7,727 nt of DNA, taken from assembly GCA_030616195.1 (NCBI GenBank), contig JAUWXW010000070.1:1-7727 (forward strand), given 5' to 3'. A model generated the notes under the pieces. That model saw only the letters and a program-made list of their open reading frames with translations. It ran no database searches and had not been told where the DNA came from. The stretch comes from Chloroflexota bacterium (GTDB lineage: Bacteria > Chloroflexota > Dehalococcoidia > RBG-13-53-26). The position numbers and the translations under genes are program-made. Positions 5,355 to 7,727 of the stretch are shown here, one piece after another (position 1 is the stretch's first letter; every line of letters starts with the position of its first letter).

Positions 5355-5390
5355 ATTGCTTCGGTCGCCCTGGGCGACCTCGCAATGACA
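5355..5390. repeat. Dispersed palindromic repeat, copy 2 (compact)
   Basis: ATTGC (5355-5359) pairs with GCAAT (5382-5386), and inside these GGTCGCC (5363-5369) pairs with GGCGACC (5373-5379) around a 3-base loop. The unpaired bases are TTC on one side and TC on the other. ATGACA follows, as in copy 1 at 2871-2933. It lies between recD2 and the hydrolase gene and resembles a widespread class of short intergenic palindromes often mistranslated as ...IARS..ATEAI... Confidence 0.8.
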
Positions 5391-5431
5391 AACGGTGTTG
5401 CCAAGAGAACTCGGAACAACGGGCAGAACCA

Positions 5432-7642
5432 CTAGAAGACGTCGTTGACCCTTAGTCTGTCCCCCAAATTGGTATACCTCTGCTGAACTCGATCGTTCTT
5501 GATAGCCATAGCGATGGCACGCTTGCTGCCAACCAGCACCACCAGCTTCCTGGCCCGTGTTATGGCCGTGTACAGAAGATTGCGCTGAAGCATGATGTAG
5601 TGCTGGGTCAAGATAGGGACTACCACTGCCGGGTATTCGCTGCCCTGCGACTTATGTATGGAGATGGCATAGGCCAGCACCAGCTCGTCCAGTTCGCTCC
5701 ACTCATAGTCCATCACCCTATCCTCGAACCTGACCCGGACGGTTTGTGTCTCCAAATCAATACCCACTATCCTGCCAATATCTCCGTTGAACACCTCTTT
5801 GTCGTAGTTGTTCCTGATCTGCATCACCTTGTCGCCGCTTCGAAAAAGACTGCCCCCCCGAGATACCTCCCGGCCAGCAGGGTTGAGGAGATTCTGGAGC
5901 TCAGCATTGAGATTGGCGACGCCCACTATCCCTTTGTGCATGGGCGTCATAACCTGAATATCGTCTACAGGGTGGAGACTAAAGGCTCGGGGCAGCCTGC
6001 TGACACAGAGTTCCTTCACCAGTTCGAGCGCTTTCTCAGGCTCTTCCCTCTCGATGAAATAGAAATCAGCCCCCTCGTCTCCCCGGGACCTTGACTGAGG
6101 GAACTTGCCGCTGTTCACCCGGTGCGCATTGACCACGATCAGGCTCTCCTGCGCCTGCCGAAAGATTTCAGTAAGCCTCACCGTCTCTACGCATCCAGAA
6201 GCAATGACATCCTTCAACATATTCCCCGGTCCTACCGAAGGAAGCTGATCGACATCACCAACCAGCAGCAGGGTAGCTGCCGCAGGTATGGCCTTCAAGA
6301 GGTGATTCATAAGCAGTATGTCCACCATAGATGCCTCGTCGATTACCACCAGGTCAGCGCTCAGGGGGTTATCTTCATTTCGCTTGAAGCCGCCGTCGGT
6401 GTGGCTGTACTCCAGCAGGCGATGGATAGTCTTCGCCTCCCTGCCGGTTACCTCCGACAGTCTTTTGGCTGCCCTACCCGTAGGAGAGGCGAGTATAATG
6501 CACTGCTCCTTCATCCCCAGTATGTCAACAAGGCTCTTTACCAGGGTTGTCTTCCCCGTCCCCGGCCCCCCGGTGAGAACCAGCGCTTTGCCCTCGATGG
6601 CCTTCCTCAAGGCCTCCTTCTGCATCTCCGCCAACCTTACCCCCTTGGCCCGCTGCAACCACCGAATAGCCCCTTCCACATCTAGCTGCAAGAGCTGCTT
6701 GGGCCACTCCAGCAGGGTCTTCAGCCTCCTGGCCACATTCACCTCGGCAACATGAAGCGGCGTGAGATATACCGCCTTATGGTCCTGGCGCTCCTCGATC
6801 ACCACACGGCGTTGTTCACTGAGCGATGCCACCGCCTCCTCCAGTATGCCTCTATCCACTTCCAGCAGTGATGCTGCCTTTTCCATTAGCCCTTCGTAGG
6901 GATAGCAGACATGGCCCTCGCCCACCAGCTCATTAAGCACGTGGATGATCCCAGCCTCAGCCCTGATTTGAGAAGCCGGGTCAACGCCCATGGCACGGGC
7001 GATTCTGTCCGCCGTTTTAAAGCCAATACCGCTGATGTCCATAGCCAGCCGGTAGGGATTCTCCTTGACTACCGATATGGCCTTCTCGCCATAGGCCTTA
7101 TAAATCTTTACGCCATAGGCAGAACTTACTCCATACCCCTGGAGAAAGACCATGACCTCCCTGATTTCTTTCTGTCCCTCCCACGCCTTGACAATCCGTT
7201 TCGCCCTGATGGGCCCAATGCCTTCTACCTCCCGCAGCCTTCGGGGGCCATCATCGATAGCGTCGAGGGTCTCTATGCCAAACCTGGCCACCAGCCTTCT
7301 GGCCATTTCAGGGCCGATACCCTGCACCAGCCCTGAGCTGAGATATCTCTCAATGCCCGTGATGGTTGACGGCAGTATAGAGAGACAACTTTCCACCCGG
7401 AACTGCCTCCCAAACTTAGGGTCAACAAGCCATTCTCCCTTCAGCCGCAGCGTTTCACCCGGGGTAGGGCACGGGATGTTCCCCACTATGGTGGCCATGT
7501 CCCGGCTCTTGCCCACCTGAAGCCTGGCCACCGTAAAGTTGTTCTCCTCGTTGAAGAAAACTATTCTCTCCAGCACGCCTTCCAAAGTGGCCTGCCCCGA
7601 CATTTTGGTATTGACAATCGGATCCAACCGTCTCTCCCTCAC
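5432..7642 (-). CDS. recD2: RecD2, ATP-dependent 5'-3' DNA helicase (RecD-like, RecBC-independent)
   Basis: A 736-residue superfamily 1B helicase of the RecD2/YrrC type, which unwinds DNA 5' to 3' and works in repair and genome stability without RecB or RecC. From GTG 7642, the N-terminal OB-like region (19-90, LEGVLERIVFFNEENNFTV) is followed by helix-hairpin-helix segments (about 104-155 and 195-220, with VQGIGPEMA, VEGIGPIRA and ISGIGFKTA). The helicase core has Q341, Walker A GGPGTGKTT (358-366), Walker B VVIDEAS (432-438), motif III GDVDQLPSVGPG (462-473), TEIFRQ (491-496), and SIHKSQGSEYP and YTAITRARK (661-671, 691-699). All catalytic motifs are intact and length is normal. The coordinates cover the longest frame. 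The start is uncertain: GTG 7642 lies at the predicted transcription start, TTG 7627 has AGGGAG 6 bases upstream, and ATG 7603 has no ribosome binding site. The hydrolase gene lies downstream in the same direction. Confidence 0.95.
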   Translation of the reverse strand: MRERRLDPIVNTKMSGQATLEGVLERIVFFNEENNFTVARLQVGKSRDMATIVGNIPCPTPGETLRLKGEWLVDPKFGRQFRVESCLSILPSTITGIERYLSSGLVQGIGPEMARRLVARFGIETLDAIDDGPRRLREVEGIGPIRAKRIVKAWEGQKEIREVMVFLQGYGVSSAYGVKIYKAYGEKAISVVKENPYRLAMDISGIGFKTADRIARAMGVDPASQIRAEAGIIHVLNELVGEGHVCYPYEGLMEKAASLLEVDRGILEEAVASLSEQRRVVIEERQDHKAVYLTPLHVAEVNVARRLKTLLEWPKQLLQLDVEGAIRWLQRAKGVRLAEMQKEALRKAIEGKALVLTGGPGTGKTTLVKSLVDILGMKEQCIILASPTGRAAKRLSEVTGREAKTIHRLLEYSHTDGGFKRNEDNPLSADLVVIDEASMVDILLMNHLLKAIPAAATLLLVGDVDQLPSVGPGNMLKDVIASGCVETVRLTEIFRQAQESLIVVNAHRVNSGKFPQSRSRGDEGADFYFIEREEPEKALELVKELCVSRLPRAFSLHPVDDIQVMTPMHKGIVGVANLNAELQNLLNPAGREVSRGGSLFRSGDKVMQIRNNYDKEVFNGDIGRIVGIDLETQTVRVRFEDRVMDYEWSELDELVLAYAISIHKSQGSEYPAVVVPILTQHYIMLQRNLLYTAITRARKLVVLVGSKRAIAMAIKNDRVQQRYTNLGDRLRVNDVF

Positions 7643-7647
7643 TACCT

Positions 7648-7656
7648 ACTATACCA
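7648..7656 (-). promoter_or_regulatory. Extended -10 promoter of recD2
   Basis: On the minus strand TGG-TATAGT (7656-7648) is an extended -10 element with 5 of 6 matches in the hexamer; no -35 was recognised. Transcription would start near 7641, essentially at the GTG 7642. That argues for either a leaderless message or translation from TTG 7627. Confidence 0.4.
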
Positions 7657-7727
7657 GATAACCACGGCCTTTCGGCTGCTGGCACAACTAGCATACTGTG
7701 AACCGGTTTGTGATAGGCAATCTTATG

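Noticed and set aside
5600..6755. Long plus-strand open frames (164, 187 and 145 codons) inside recD2
   Set aside because: They lie antisense to a gene with every helicase motif intact, show no recognisable domain, and are common shadows of GC-rich coding sequence.
3..7642. A single coordinated system (defence, biosynthetic cluster or mobile element) across the window
   Set aside because: Gene orientations alternate, several genes have separate promoters, products belong to unrelated pathways, and there is no integrase, transposase, toxin or attachment site.
7697..7713. TGTGA direct repeats around AACCGGTT upstream of recD2, considered as a CRP-like or other operator
   Set aside because: CRP sites need inverted TGTGA/TCACA arms, and here the units are direct. 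The 8-bp palindrome alone is not strong evidence.

Overview
The window is an ordinary bacterial chromosomal segment. It carries six complete recognisable protein genes, one truncated gene at the left edge, one small uncharacterised gene, and several short regulatory or repeat elements. I place the organism only loosely: a free-living anaerobic or facultative bacterium, possibly Chloroflexota (Dehalococcoidia-like). The hints are a mycobacterial-type CysM, a stand-alone RecD2 without RecBC, strong AGGAGG-type ribosome binding sites, sigma-70-like promoters and a GC-rich dispersed palindrome. None of these is diagnostic.

Layout, left to right. Positions 3-113 (+) hold the C-terminal end of an NADH:flavin oxidoreductase. 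It converges on cysM (139-1062, -), a PLP-dependent cysteine synthase B type enzyme with its own sigma-70-like promoter. The 394-base gap that follows holds a possible 50-codon membrane ORF without a normal start codon, nested inverted repeats, and a T-rich direct repeat. Next come a metal-dependent amidohydrolase (1463-2398, +) and a 65-residue cysteine-rich small protein (2567-2764, +) behind the best promoter in the window. A gap containing a palindromic dispersed repeat follows. A SnoaL/NTF2-like gene (3049-3558, -) and a PPC/DUF296-domain gene (3769-4239, +) are divergent; a perfect 9-bp inverted repeat encloses the ribosome binding site of the former. The right end carries an alpha/beta hydrolase (4364-5284, -) downstream of recD2 (5432-7642, -), with a second copy of the dispersed palindrome between them.

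The genes do not form an obvious single pathway. CysM makes cysteine, RecD2 acts in DNA repair, and the amidohydrolase, SnoaL-like protein, oxidoreductase and alpha/beta hydrolase look like scattered small-molecule metabolism. Three promoters (for the SnoaL-like gene, the PPC gene and recD2) have a TGn extended -10. I see no convincing new multi-gene system. The items most worth checking are the operator-like inverted repeat at 3558-3588, the small Cys-rich gene with its promoter, the nested palindrome at 1150-1283, and the substrate-site substitutions in CysM.
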